Assembly (NCBI GenBank): GCA_963814165.1
Contig: CAWFBW010000001.1
Location: 1-64,000, forward strand
Direction: 5' to 3'
Length of the DNA stretch: 64,000 nucleotides
From: DASRAA01 sp963814165
GTDB lineage: Bacteria > Acidobacteriota > Terriglobia > Terriglobales > Acidobacteriaceae
Positions 8,377 through 17,197 of this stretch are shown in pieces. How positions within the stretch are numbered: position 1 is the first letter of the stretch; each line of letters starts with the position of its first letter. A model generated the notes under the pieces. It searched no databases, had not been told where the DNA came from, and saw nothing but the letters and a program-made list of their open reading frames with translations. The translations under genes were made by a program, and so were the position numbers.

Positions 8377-9861
8377 TTACGGCTTCCAGCGCAGAATCGG
8401 CTTGCGGGCCGCGGCGGTTTCGTCGAGTCGTGACAGGCGAGTGCGATAAGGCGCCCCGGCAATGATCTCGGGTGACTTCTCGGCCTCCTCCGCGATCTGC
8501 TTCATGGCATCGATGAAGAGATCCAGCTCTTCCTTCGATTCGCTCTCGGTCGGCTCGATCATCAGAGCGCCGGGCACAACCAGCGGAAAGCTAACCGTGT
8601 ACGGATGGAACCCGTAGTCGATGAGCCGTTTGGCAATGTCGCCCGTCCTGAGTCCCTTCTTGGTCTGGAGCTTGTCGCTGAACACGACCTCGTGCATGGT
8701 CGGCGTGTCGTAAGGCAGCTCGTACAGGCCGAGCAGATGCTTGCGGATGTAGTTGGCGTTCAGCACGGCGTCTTCGGTGGTCTGGCGCAGGCCTTCTGGA
8801 CCGTTGGCCATGATGTAGGCCAGCGCCCGCACGAACATTCCGAAGTTGCCGTAGAACATCCGCACCCGGCCAATCGACTGCGGACGGTCGTACTCTAAGC
8901 CCAGCGTGCCATCGGCTTTCGTGACGACCACCGGAGTCGGCAAGAATGGCTCCAGTATCTTCTTGCAGGCCACGGGGCCTGAACCTGGACCTCCTCCACC
9001 GTGCGGCGTGGAGAACGTCTTGTGCAGGTTGAGGTGCATGACGTCAGCGCCGAAGTCGCCCGGACGGACTTTGCCGACCAACGCGTTCATGTTGGCGCCG
9101 TCCATGTAAAGCAGCGCGCCCTTGGCATGCAGCACATCGGCGATCTTGTGGATCTCCTGCTCGAAGACGCCCAGCGTGTTGGGGTTGGTTAGCATGAGCG
9201 CAGCGACGTCCGCGTTCACCTGCGCTTCGAGCGAAGCCATATCCACCATGCCGGCGGCATTGGACTTCAGGTTCTCTACGGCATAGCCGCACATCGCCGC
9301 CGTAGCGGGGTTGGTTCCATGGGCGGAATCGGGCACGAGGATCTTTTTGCGCGGGTTGCCCTGCGATTCGAGGTAGGCGCGGACCAGCAGGATTCCGGTC
9401 AGTTCACCATGCGCGCCAGCAGCAGGCTGCAAGGTGATGGAATCCATGCCGGTGATTTCGATGAGTTGGTCGGCGAGCATCTTCATGATGCGCAGCGCGC
9501 CTTGCGAAATACGCGTCGGCTGGTAGGGATGCGCCTCGGCCAGTCCGCCGAGGCGCGCCACGGTCTCATTCACGCGCGCGTTGTACTTCATGGTGCAGGA
9601 GCCCAGCGGATACATGCCGTGATCGACAGCGTAGTTCCAAGTCGAAAGGCGGGTGAAGTGGCGGATGATCTCGATCTCGCTGACCTCGGGCATGTTACCC
9701 AAGTCTTCGCGGGTGGCGTCACCCAGAAATTGTCTGGCATCCACGTCGGGCACGTCGAGTGGAGGCAGCTTGTAGGCCTTCTTGCCGGGAGAAGACTTTT
9801 CGAAGATGAGTCCTTCGTTCTGGCTCAGGTGGGTTTCGGCCTTCCTGATCTTGCTGTTCAT
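8377..9861 (-). CDS. gcvPB: glycine dehydrogenase (decarboxylating) subunit 2
   Basis: P-protein decarboxylates glycine with pyridoxal phosphate and passes the aminomethyl group to lipoyl H-protein. This is the C-terminal half of a split P-protein, 494 residues, normal for the two-subunit form. The PLP lysine lies in HLNLHKTFSTPHGGGGPG, and the entry region has DHGMYPLGSCTMKYN. Its start (ATG at 9861) overlaps the gcvPA stop as ATGA, with AAAGGAGG 7 nt upstream, so it is translationally coupled. It is the last gene of the operon gcvT-gcvH-small protein-gcvPA-gcvPB. The frame is intact and annotation is secure. Confidence 0.97.
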   Translation of the reverse strand: MNSKIRKAETHLSQNEGLIFEKSSPGKKAYKLPPLDVPDVDARQFLGDATREDLGNMPEVSEIEIIRHFTRLSTWNYAVDHGMYPLGSCTMKYNARVNETVARLGGLAEAHPYQPTRISQGALRIMKMLADQLIEITGMDSITLQPAAGAHGELTGILLVRAYLESQGNPRKKILVPDSAHGTNPATAAMCGYAVENLKSNAAGMVDMASLEAQVNADVAALMLTNPNTLGVFEQEIHKIADVLHAKGALLYMDGANMNALVGKVRPGDFGADVMHLNLHKTFSTPHGGGGPGSGPVACKKILEPFLPTPVVVTKADGTLGLEYDRPQSIGRVRMFYGNFGMFVRALAYIMANGPEGLRQTTEDAVLNANYIRKHLLGLYELPYDTPTMHEVVFSDKLQTKKGLRTGDIAKRLIDYGFHPYTVSFPLVVPGALMIEPTESESKEELDLFIDAMKQIAEEAEKSPEIIAGAPYRTRLSRLDETAAARKPILRWKP

Positions 9862-11186
9862 CGCGCCACCTCCTTTGCCGCCGCGTCAATCGAAGCTTTG
9901 CTGGTCGTCTCGGTGCAGCACCAGAGCGAAGCGTTTTCCAGTTCGGGATAGAACCGCTTCAGCGGAAGTCCCCCGATGATTTTCTGCTCCAGCAGCCGGT
10001 CGTTGATTGCTCGCGGGTAGGTCTTGGTTTGAATGACGAACTCATTAAAGAAGGGGGCGCCATCAAACGGAAGCGTGGCGCCGCTGTTCTTAAACAGCTC
10101 GGCGGCGTAATGGGCCTTGGCAAGGTTGTGTTGAGCCAACTCCTTCAGGCCCTGCTTGCCGTAGATAGTCATGAAGATGTTGCACATCAGCGCTACCAGC
10201 GCCTGGTTGGTGCAGATGTTCGAGGTCGCCTTCTCGCGGCGAATATGCTGCTCGCGAGTGGAAAGTGTCAGCACGAATCCGCGCTTGCCATTGCGGTCAA
10301 CGGTTTCGCCCGCCAGGCGGCCGGGGATCTGCCGGATGAACTTCTCGCGTGTCGCCATGACGCCGCAGTAGGGTCCGCCGAATCCCAGAGGAACGCCAAA
10401 TGATTGCGCCTCGAGGCTCACGATATCCGCGTCTGCCGGAGGCTTCACGATACCCAGCGAAACCGCCTCGGCGATGGAGACGACAAGCAGCGCGCCCTTC
10501 TTGTGGACAATGTCAGCGATGGCGGCGATATCTTCAATCGTGCCGAAGAAGTTCGGCGATTGGATCAACACACCCGCAGTCTCGTTGTCCACATCCTTGT
10601 CGAGCGCTTCCAGATCCACGCGCCCATTCTTGCCGTAGCCGACAGTCGAGAGCGGCATGCCTTGGTGACGCGCGTAGGTGGTGATGACTTCGCGGTACTC
10701 CGGATGCACGCTGGTGGCGATGACTGATTTGTGGCGTCCGGTAACGCGCACCGCCATCATCAGCCCTTCGGCGGCACCTGTGGAACCGTCGTACATCGAG
10801 GCGTTGGCCACGTCCATGCCAGTCAGCTCGCAGATCATCGACTGGAACTCGAAGATAGCCTGCAACGTGCCCTGGGCGATTTCAGGCTGATACGGCGTGT
10901 AGGCGGTGAAGAACTCTCCGCGCGAGACGAGCGCATCGATCACGACCGGACGGTAGTGCGAGTACGCACCGGCACCCAGGAATGTCGCAAATCCCTGTCC
11001 GTTTTCAGCGGCACGGTCGCGGAAGAACTCCACAATTTCGCTCTCCGCATAAGAACGCGGAATGTTGAGGTCACGCGTGAGGCGGTATTCAGCGGGAATG
11101 GCGGCGAACAGGTCGTCCACCGACTTCACCCCGATGTCGCCCAGCATGGTCTCGCGGTCGGATTGGGATTTCGGAAGATAGCGCAT
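9858..11186 (-). CDS. gcvPA: glycine dehydrogenase (decarboxylating) subunit 1
   Basis: This is the N-terminal half of the split P-protein (442 residues), which dimerises with GcvPB to form the glycine decarboxylase. Typical blocks are MRYLPKSQSDRETML at the start, FLGAGAYSHYRP, FTAYTPYQPEIAQGTLQ, GFGGPYCGVMATRE and GKRGFVLTLSTREQHIRREKATSNICTNQ (the last two in their usual spacing). It has no PLP lysine of its own, as expected for subunit 1. I see no strong ribosome site before ATG at 11186. It ends in a four-base overlap with gcvPB. Confidence 0.97.
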   Translation of the reverse strand: MRYLPKSQSDRETMLGDIGVKSVDDLFAAIPAEYRLTRDLNIPRSYAESEIVEFFRDRAAENGQGFATFLGAGAYSHYRPVVIDALVSRGEFFTAYTPYQPEIAQGTLQAIFEFQSMICELTGMDVANASMYDGSTGAAEGLMMAVRVTGRHKSVIATSVHPEYREVITTYARHQGMPLSTVGYGKNGRVDLEALDKDVDNETAGVLIQSPNFFGTIEDIAAIADIVHKKGALLVVSIAEAVSLGIVKPPADADIVSLEAQSFGVPLGFGGPYCGVMATREKFIRQIPGRLAGETVDRNGKRGFVLTLSTREQHIRREKATSNICTNQALVALMCNIFMTIYGKQGLKELAQHNLAKAHYAAELFKNSGATLPFDGAPFFNEFVIQTKTYPRAINDRLLEQKIIGGLPLKRFYPELENASLWCCTETTSKASIDAAAKEVAR

Positions 11187-11226
11187 GGGTGGTTATGAAT
11201 TCCCTAGGTGGTAAAGGATGATGAAG

Positions 11227-11487
11227 TTACTGTGACGGGCGCTGCTCACGGTGGCGGCGCAGGTCTTCCAGAATCGCTTCAACGGTGATTTCTGCGCGGT
11301 CGAGGCGACGCTCGTGAGACTCCACAACTTGCTCGTGCTTCTCCACTGAACTGAGCAGACGGGCCGTGGCGTCAGCGAGGTCTTTAATTGAAGACCCCTG
11401 CGCGTGAATCGACTGCTTCATCTCCAGGGTTTCGTCGTAGAGTCGCCCCAACGCCGCCCAGAATTCCTCGAAGTTGTTGAATTGCAT
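11227..11487 (-). CDS. small coiled-coil protein inside the gcv operon
   Basis: An 86-residue soluble protein lies between gcvH and gcvPA. The start ATG at 11487 (MQFNNFEEFWAAL) has AAGGAAGG 5 nt upstream; an earlier in-frame start at 11532 lacks such a site. Nearly all of it is predicted amphipathic helix: MKQSIHAQGSSIKDLADATARL then VEKHEQVVESHERRLDRAEITVEAIL, with heptad spacing of hydrophobic residues. It has no cysteines and no signal peptide. No glycine-cleavage role is known for such a protein. It could be a structural or regulatory partner, or an unrelated passenger. Its position with short gaps on both sides (40 and 57 bases) suggests co-transcription. Confidence 0.6.
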   Translation of the reverse strand: MQFNNFEEFWAALGRLYDETLEMKQSIHAQGSSIKDLADATARLLSSVEKHEQVVESHERRLDRAEITVEAILEDLRRHREQRPSQ

Positions 11488-11544
11488 GGATTCCTTCCTT
11501 AATTGATGCCCGGGAAGACTGGTCCGACGCATCGGTCGCCGTCG

Positions 11545-11934
11545 TCAGTGGCCGCCTTCGGCGGCTGCGAAGGTTTCATAGTCCGCCGCCGACATCAGGT
11601 TGGCAACTTCCGCAGGATCCTTCAAGGTAACTCTGATCATCCACGCGGCGTGGGCGTCTTTGTTCACGTCTTCGGGCGTAGTGTTGAGCGCTTCGTTGAT
11701 CTCGGTCACGGTACCTGACACCGGCGCATACAAATCGGAGACGGCCTTCACCGACTCCACCGAGCCGAACGTCTGTCCGGCGGTAATCTCAGAGCCAACC
11801 TTCGGCAATTCGACAAAGACGATATCGCCGAGGGAATTCTGCGCGTGATCGGTGATGCCGACGGTGCCGGTCGAGCCGTCCACCTTCAGCCACTCATGTT
11901 CCTTGGTGTATTTGAAATCTGCGGGATAAGCCAT
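11545..11934 (-). CDS. gcvH: glycine cleavage system H protein
   Basis: H-protein carries the aminomethyl group on a lipoyl arm between P-, T- and L-proteins. The 129-residue frame has the normal length. HEWLKVDG and VGITDHAQNSLGDIV precede the lipoyl site GSVESVKAVSDLYAPVSG, with the modified lysine at K63, and the usual AWMIRV motif lies near the end. GAGGAGG sits 6 nt before ATG at 11934. It follows gcvT. It serves as an internal reference for the divergent H-like protein at 40,667, which lacks the lysine at this position. Confidence 0.97.
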   Translation of the reverse strand: MAYPADFKYTKEHEWLKVDGSTGTVGITDHAQNSLGDIVFVELPKVGSEITAGQTFGSVESVKAVSDLYAPVSGTVTEINEALNTTPEDVNKDAHAAWMIRVTLKDPAEVANLMSAADYETFAAAEGGH

Positions 11935-12000
11935 TCGTGTCCTCCTCAGCCCGGCATGGAGCCCAGCGAGGTTCAGCGGGAATATGAGACAACTCTTTAA

Positions 12001-13155
12001 TTATGAACTACGACTGCTTTTCGGGCGCTTGTAAAACGGTATTGGCACGACCTTGCACTTTACCGGTTGATTGCGGATTTCGACCGCCACTTCGGTATCC
12101 AGCGGGGAGAACTCGATGGGCACATACGCCAGGGCAATGTTCTTTTTCAGGAAAGGCGCATAGGACCCGCTGGTTACGCAGCCGATTTCTTTCCCGGCCA
12201 GATCCGTTACCTTGTATCCGTCGCGAGGAATGCCTCGCTCAATCGACTCCAGTGCCACCAGCGTTCGAGTAATGCCGGCTGCTTTCGCCTTCTCCAGCGC
12301 CTCGCGCCCGATGAAATCGCCCTTGTCCATCTTGAGGAAGCGGTCCAGGTGCGCCTCCCAGACGTTGATCAACTCGGAAATCTCGTGGCCATATAGCGAC
12401 AGCGCGCCTTCCAGCCGCAGCGTGTTGCGCGATCCCAGCCCGCAAGGCACGAGTCCGAACTCTTCGCCCGCCTTCATTACTTCGTCCCAAACGCGCGCGC
12501 TCGTAGCCTCGTCGCTGGGAACATAAATCTCGAAGCCGTCTTCGGCGGTGTAGCCGGTGCGGGCGATCAGCGTATTCGGCAGGCCGCAGACTGTGCCATA
12601 GGTGAACCAGTAGAACTTGACCTTGGATAGATCCGCGTCCGTGAGGTTTTGCAATGTGGCCGCGCCCTTGGGGCCCTGGATCGCAATCTGCGTGTAGGTG
12701 TCGCTCAGGTGCTCGACGTGGGAATCGAACTCCTTGGTGTTCTCGACCACCCAGTTCACGTCTTTTTCGCGGGTCCCCGCATTAATGACCAGAAGATAGT
12801 CATCTTCACCCATCTTGTGAACGATGACATCATCGACGAATGTGCCCTGGGGATACAGCATGGCCGAGTATTGGCATTGGCCAATGGCCAGCCTGGAGGC
12901 GTCATTCATTGTGATGTGCTGTACCGCCGCCAGCGCTTGGGGTCCATGGATGCGGATGTCGCCCATGTGACTGACATCAAAGATGCCTACACCGGCGCGG
13001 ACGGCGAGATGCTCTTTCATAAGCCCGCCGTGCCTGGGATATTCGACGGGCATATCCCAACCGCTGAAATCGACCATTTTCGCCCCAAGCCGGCGATGTG
13101 TGGCGTTCAAGGCTGTCTTGCGAATGACGGGTGAGGCCTGTGTTTCGGGGGCCAA
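12001..13155 (-). CDS. gcvT: aminomethyltransferase (glycine cleavage T protein)
   Basis: T-protein releases ammonia from the aminomethyl-lipoyl H-protein and makes methylenetetrahydrofolate. The 384-residue frame is normal in length. It has KTALNATHRRLGAKMVDFSGWDMPVEY, GVGIFDVSHMGDI, the folate-domain YTGYTAEDGFE-like block (ARTGYTAEDGFEIYVP) and the C-terminal barrel domain. The start is TTG at 13155 (LAPETQ...), supported by GAAGGGA about 6 nt upstream and by the conserved N-terminus beginning just after it; there is no ATG before MVDFSGWDM. It heads the gcv operon. The upstream 240 bases show no convincing tandem glycine riboswitch. No gcvL (lpd) is in the window. Confidence 0.96.
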   Translation of the reverse strand: MAPETQASPVIRKTALNATHRRLGAKMVDFSGWDMPVEYPRHGGLMKEHLAVRAGVGIFDVSHMGDIRIHGPQALAAVQHITMNDASRLAIGQCQYSAMLYPQGTFVDDVIVHKMGEDDYLLVINAGTREKDVNWVVENTKEFDSHVEHLSDTYTQIAIQGPKGAATLQNLTDADLSKVKFYWFTYGTVCGLPNTLIARTGYTAEDGFEIYVPSDEATSARVWDEVMKAGEEFGLVPCGLGSRNTLRLEGALSLYGHEISELINVWEAHLDRFLKMDKGDFIGREALEKAKAAGITRTLVALESIERGIPRDGYKVTDLAGKEIGCVTSGSYAPFLKKNIALAYVPIEFSPLDTEVAVEIRNQPVKCKVVPIPFYKRPKSSRSS

Positions 13156-13394
13156 AATACGTCCCTTCGGCGCACGGTGAGCGCATAGCTGGATGGCGTA
13201 ACTAAGTACGGTAACACGCGCATTTTCTTGCGGTCAACGCGTGCTCCAAAACCGATTTTGTGAGATGGCGGCTCACTACTACCACATTTTAGTTATGGTC
13301 AAATAAGTGCAACTTGAAGTACAAAACAAGCTCCAATACTCGAATACCCGAGTACCTGCCGCTTTTCTGCCGGGGTCCGGAGCGGTGTCAAGCG

Positions 13395-13802
13395 ATGTCT
13401 GATTCGTTACAGGTGCGATCCGAAATGGGTTCGGTGAGAGCGATGAAGTCGGCGCGAGCGAAAACCGTCTTATGTGTCGATGATGAGAAGATCGGTCTTC
13501 GTGTCCGCAAGATTATGCTGGAAAGCCGTGGATTTCGGGTACTTACCGCCAACGATGGCGCCGAAGGATTGAAGGTCTTCGATGAGAACCCCGTCGACAT
13601 CGTGATACTTGATTACTTCATGCCCGAGCTGAATGGCGGAGAAGTCGCAGCGGAAATGCGCCGGCGACGCCCGGGAGTTCCCATTGTTTTTCTTTCGGCT
13701 TATTTCTCACTGCCGCCGGAAGCGTTGAAAGTCGCTGATGCCTTTCTCACCAAGGGCGATCCGCCCGACGTCCTGATCGATAAGATCCAGAACCTGGTGT
13801 AG
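13395..13802 (+). CDS. single-domain response regulator receiver
   Basis: A receiver domain with no output domain (135 residues from ATG at 13395; an ATG at 13443 is also possible). The acidic pocket is at D29/D30 and the phosphorylated aspartate is D73 in IVILDYFMPELNG. The conserved Ser is at S101 (FLSAY) and the Lys at K120 (AFLTKG). GGAG lies about 12 nt before the chosen start, which is far, so the start is uncertain. Such stand-alone receivers pass phosphate within relays or bind partners. No histidine kinase lies nearby. A bidirectional terminator follows the stop. Confidence 0.85.
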   Translation: MSDSLQVRSEMGSVRAMKSARAKTVLCVDDEKIGLRVRKIMLESRGFRVLTANDGAEGLKVFDENPVDIVILDYFMPELNGGEVAAEMRRRRPGVPIVFLSAYFSLPPEALKVADAFLTKGDPPDVLIDKIQNLV

Positions 13803-13826
13803 TTCGAACTATTCTCGCCGTAATGA

Positions 13827-13856
13827 AGAAAGGGCACACGAGGGTGTGCCCTTTCT
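13827..13856. terminator. bidirectional intrinsic terminator
   Basis: AGAAAGGGCACAC and GTGTGCCCTTTCT form a perfect 13-base stem with a 4-base loop, between the convergent receiver and ferredoxin genes. The A/T ends serve either direction. Confidence 0.9.
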
Positions 13857-13874
13857 GAGCGAAACCTTCCGAAT

Positions 13875-14135
13875 TTACCGGCCGAAATACTTGGCGTTGC
13901 GTTCGGTATACTCTGCCCACTTTTCCGGCAGATCATCGAGTGCGAAAATCGCAGATACCGGACAGACCGGAACGCATGCCCCGCAGTCGATGCATTCAAC
14001 CGGATCGATATAAAGCATCTCCTCACCCGCAAACTTCTCGCTGTCCTTCTTGGGATGGATGCAATCCACCGGACAGGCATCCACGCATGCGGTGTCTTTG
14101 GTGTTGATACACGGTTCTGCAATCACATAAGCCAT
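13875..14135 (-). CDS. ferredoxin with two iron-sulfur clusters (7Fe/8Fe type)
   Basis: An 86-residue cytosolic electron carrier. The first cysteine set is C9, C17, C21 and C25 (EPCINTKDTACVDACPVDC). The spacing resembles FdxA-type 7Fe ferredoxins, where one cysteine position serves a 3Fe-4S centre. The second set is CIDCGACVPVCP, a classical 4Fe-4S ligand run. The tail (EKWAEYTERNAKYFGR) is characteristic of the acidobacterial and actinobacterial small ferredoxins. GGAG lies 11 nt upstream of ATG at 14135. Redox partners are not indicated by the neighbourhood. Confidence 0.92.
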   Translation of the reverse strand: MAYVIAEPCINTKDTACVDACPVDCIHPKKDSEKFAGEEMLYIDPVECIDCGACVPVCPVSAIFALDDLPEKWAEYTERNAKYFGR

Positions 14136-14289
14136 AAAGGGTGTCTCCGTCAGTTGTCTCGGCTCGACGCTATCTGGTCGGTGTTATTTGATAGTACCAA
14201 ACGCAGCAGTCAGGTTGAAGTGGCTTCGCTCGAACGGAGTCTACGCGCCCGCGAATGGGGCGCGTAGACGGTTAAATCGGAGCGGTCTG

Positions 14290-15048
14290 TCAGGCGTTTG
14301 GGGACGCCCGCATCGCTTTCTGGATGAACGCCTGGATCTCAGGCTTGATCTGGTGCTGTTCTTGCTGCGCCGGCCAGTTGGTACTGTCGGCGCACATCTT
14401 GTCCAGCCCTTTCTGGATTTCTGGATCACCGCCTGTAAACTCGCTCACCAGCTTGCGCCAGCGCGCCACCAGCGCCTGTGCCACCGACCCTGATGGGTCT
14501 TCACCGAGTGCCGACTCGACGTCACGGAACAGTTCGTTCCATTCCCGCGTCACGCGTTCCTGCAATTCCGGCGACCATAGGCTCTTCCGTTCGTCGACCT
14601 GTCTCTTGGCGTTTTCGCTGAAATACTTGTCTGTCCAGTCTGTGTTGTTTTGCATTCCAACCCTAATGTGTGTGATGAGCGTCCAGTCGGGCTCGGGCGA
14701 GGCGTGCAGCGCGGACCGCGCCGCCGCCATGGCCTCGATCGTGCGATCGAGTGCGAGGCGTTTCGCCGTCAGCACCAGTTGCTGCGTTTGCAGAACCTCG
14801 GGAAGGCTGCTGGCCTCGGACTTGAGTAGCGTTCCGATGGACTTCAGAGGCAGTCCAAGAAACTTGAGAACAACAATCTGCTCCAGATGAGCGAGGTCGC
14901 GCTGACTGTAGAGCCGATAGCCAGCCTCACTGCGATAGCTTGGCTTCAACTATCCCAATCGGTCGTAGTAGTGTAGTGTTCGCACCGTTACGCCAGCCAG
15001 TTCAGCGAATTCCTGGGCCCGGAAGAGCTTGGTAGTTCCCGAGTTCAC
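14290..15048 (-). pseudogene. MerR-family regulator with TipAS-like domain, amber codon in the HTH
   Basis: An N-terminal MerR helix-turn-helix (LFRAQEFAELAGVTVRTLHYYDRLG) continues as LKPSYRSEAGYRLYSQRDL in the same frame. A TAG at 14950-14952 stands between them, exactly where the family has leucine (YDRLGLLKPS); TTG to TAG is one base. The C-terminal part resembles the TipAS antibiotic-recognition domain (WTDKYFSENAKRQVDERK, then EWNELFRDVESAL). Such proteins activate drug-resistance promoters on ligand binding. I place the start at GTG 15048 (VNSGTTKLF), with GGAGG 5 nt upstream. Apart from the one codon the gene looks sound, so sequence error or a very recent mutation is likely. Confidence 0.8.
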
Positions 15049-15124
15049 GTCCGCCTCCACAAACAGAGTCGGGCCTAACGTTGCGTCAGGGTCAAGCGGA
15101 AAAATGCCAATTTCTTTGCTCAGA

Positions 15125-17164
15125 TCAGGGCCGCGCAACGGCCGCTTCGCGCTGGACCGCTGGCTCGTACTCCACGATGTACCCAGCAACGGCGCTGGCC
15201 GCAACCGTGAGCGGGCTCGCCAAATACATCAGGCCCGGTCCGCTGCGGCCCGGGAAGTTGCGGTTTTGGGCGCTGATGACCACCTGATCCGGCCTCTTGG
15301 AGACTCCCGGCCCAGCGTTGATGCAGGCTCCGCAGCTCGGTTCGATAACATGGGCGCCGGCCTTTTCAAATATCTCGAGGTAGCCTTTCCGAATGCAGTA
15401 TTCTCGCGTCTCCTGCGATCCGAACTGGATATAGAACTCGCAGGACTCGGCCACTCGCCTTCCCTGCCTCAGCGCCTCGCCCAGCACTTGCGCGTACATA
15501 TCCATATCTTCGTTCTTCCCTGCTGTGCAGGTTCCGCCGTAGGCGATCTCCACGGGCACTAGCGTGTTTAATTCGCGCACAAACTTGCCGTTGCCCGGAT
15601 CACCGGGCGTTGCAACCATTGGATAAATCTCCGACGCATCAAGTTCGATGACGTGGGAGTAATGCGCATCAGGATCGCTCTCGAGGCCCTCAATCAAAGT
15701 TTCCGCTTCGGCGCGATTCATGCCACGGCGCTCGACCAGGAAATCGACCACTTTCTGATCGGGAACCACGATTCCCGTGAAGCCGCCAATTTCGGCCGCC
15801 ATGTTGGTCATCGTCGCGCGCTCGTCCACACCCAGCGCCTCAATTGCCTCGCCGGAATATTCGATCACTTTCGCTAGGGCCTTACCGTGGCGAATGTATT
15901 CCAGCGAAAGCAGCTTGAGAATGAAATCCTTTGCGGTAGCATTTTCGCGCCGCTGCCCGCGGATGATGACCTTCACCGACTCGGGCACCTTCACGCGGAC
16001 GGCCTTCGTAAACCACGAATTGAAAACGTCGGTGGTGCCGATACCGAAAGCGAGGCAGCCCATCGCTCCGACGTGCGGCGTGTGCGAGTCCGAGCCCACA
16101 TTCAATTGCCCCGGCAGCGCATAAGTTTCCGTGATGATGGAGTGGCAGATGCCTTCGGAACCTTTGCGATCGGTCAATTCGCCGTGCAGCCGTATGCCAC
16201 GAGACTTGGCGAAGTCCTGCTGCTTGAGCTTCAGCTGCGTCGCGAGGTCCAGCAGGCCCATCTTGCGTTTTTCTTCGGAAAGCACTTCGTCAAGAAACGT
16301 AAGGTGGTCGCGGAAGAAGAGGATGCTGCTGGCATCGTTCACCGGCTCATCCTTACCAAGGTAGTGTTCGTAGAAGATCGCCGCCATGGGCGTGACGTAC
16401 TCGTGGCTGAAGCGAAGGTCAGTGCGGGCGAATCCAGTGTCACCCGGCTTGACCGCTTCGACACCCACCTTTCCGCTGCCGTGCAACATGTGGCGGGCGA
16501 TGATCTTTTCGGCGATGGTCATGGGCCTTGGCTTGGTTTCAATGGGCGGTAGAAATACCTTGCCCTGGAGGCGAGCCACGTTGAATGGGAACAATCCGCC
16601 GTACTCCACCACCTGCCGGGTAATTTCATCTTCGCCGGCAGTGAACTCGCGCAACTCGATAGTCTCGCCGGCGCGAACCCTGTCGATCAGGCGAAAATCA
16701 GTCGAGGTAAGCACACCCAGATTTTGGCAGTTCTGTTTGTAGATGCGCTCAATGTTTTCCGCGATCACCAACTGAATCCCAGCGGACATCTCGGCGTAAG
16801 GCGACTGCTCGCGGCTAGAACCTTTGCCGCGACGTTTGCCGCTGACACACGCCACAAAGCCGCCGCGTTTTACGTCGCCGCGCTTGATCGGTGTCGCGTT
16901 ACCGCACTTCAATCCGGTGTAAGGAAATTCGCCCAGCGTTTCGTCGAAGAAAAAACAGATGTGCGCCGGGGTGATTTCGTCGGTCGAAATATCGTCGCGC
17001 AACTTGGGATTGCGCTCAGGATGTTGCGTGTCCCACGGCAGGTCTTCGCCGGCGAGTTGGCGCCGGATGAGTTCCGGGTCTTCGGTAAGGAAAAAAACGC
17101 GCCCCTGTAACGTGACCTGATCGGGACGCTTGGTAATCGTACGATTCAAAAGCGAAGTAATCAC
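15125..17164 (-). CDS. aconitase/isopropylmalate dehydratase-family fusion, swivel domain first
   Basis: A 679-residue hydro-lyase. Residues about 1-215 form the small swivel (LeuD-like) domain, with the SREQSPYAEM motif that contacts substrate. The catalytic LeuC/aconitase core follows: GSDSHTPHVGAMGCLAFGIGTTDV, then TCTAGKNEDMDMYAQVL and EPSCGACINAGPG. The cysteines in these motifs ligate a 4Fe-4S cluster. The order swivel then core matches aconitase B rather than AcnA or the separate LeuC+LeuD pair, but the HEAT-like N-terminal domain of AcnB is absent. The substrate could be citrate, isopropylmalate or homoaconitate; I cannot decide. The start is GTG at 17164. No leucine or TCA neighbours. 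Confidence 0.8.
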   Translation of the reverse strand: MITSLLNRTITKRPDQVTLQGRVFFLTEDPELIRRQLAGEDLPWDTQHPERNPKLRDDISTDEITPAHICFFFDETLGEFPYTGLKCGNATPIKRGDVKRGGFVACVSGKRRGKGSSREQSPYAEMSAGIQLVIAENIERIYKQNCQNLGVLTSTDFRLIDRVRAGETIELREFTAGEDEITRQVVEYGGLFPFNVARLQGKVFLPPIETKPRPMTIAEKIIARHMLHGSGKVGVEAVKPGDTGFARTDLRFSHEYVTPMAAIFYEHYLGKDEPVNDASSILFFRDHLTFLDEVLSEEKRKMGLLDLATQLKLKQQDFAKSRGIRLHGELTDRKGSEGICHSIITETYALPGQLNVGSDSHTPHVGAMGCLAFGIGTTDVFNSWFTKAVRVKVPESVKVIIRGQRRENATAKDFILKLLSLEYIRHGKALAKVIEYSGEAIEALGVDERATMTNMAAEIGGFTGIVVPDQKVVDFLVERRGMNRAEAETLIEGLESDPDAHYSHVIELDASEIYPMVATPGDPGNGKFVRELNTLVPVEIAYGGTCTAGKNEDMDMYAQVLGEALRQGRRVAESCEFYIQFGSQETREYCIRKGYLEIFEKAGAHVIEPSCGACINAGPGVSKRPDQVVISAQNRNFPGRSGPGLMYLASPLTVAASAVAGYIVEYEPAVQREAAVARP

Positions 17165-17197
17165 CGTGAGATTTTATCGCAGAAAAACAGGCTGCAC

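Noticed and set aside
13156..13394. Glycine riboswitch before gcvT
   Set aside because: The words GCGCCGAAGG near 13,165 recall the conserved aptamer core, but I cannot form the paired aptamers or their conserved joining regions.
14950..14952. Selenocysteine, pyrrolysine or recoded reading of the MerR TAG
   Set aside because: Family has leucine here; one-base change explains it, and neighbouring genes use TAG as a normal stop.
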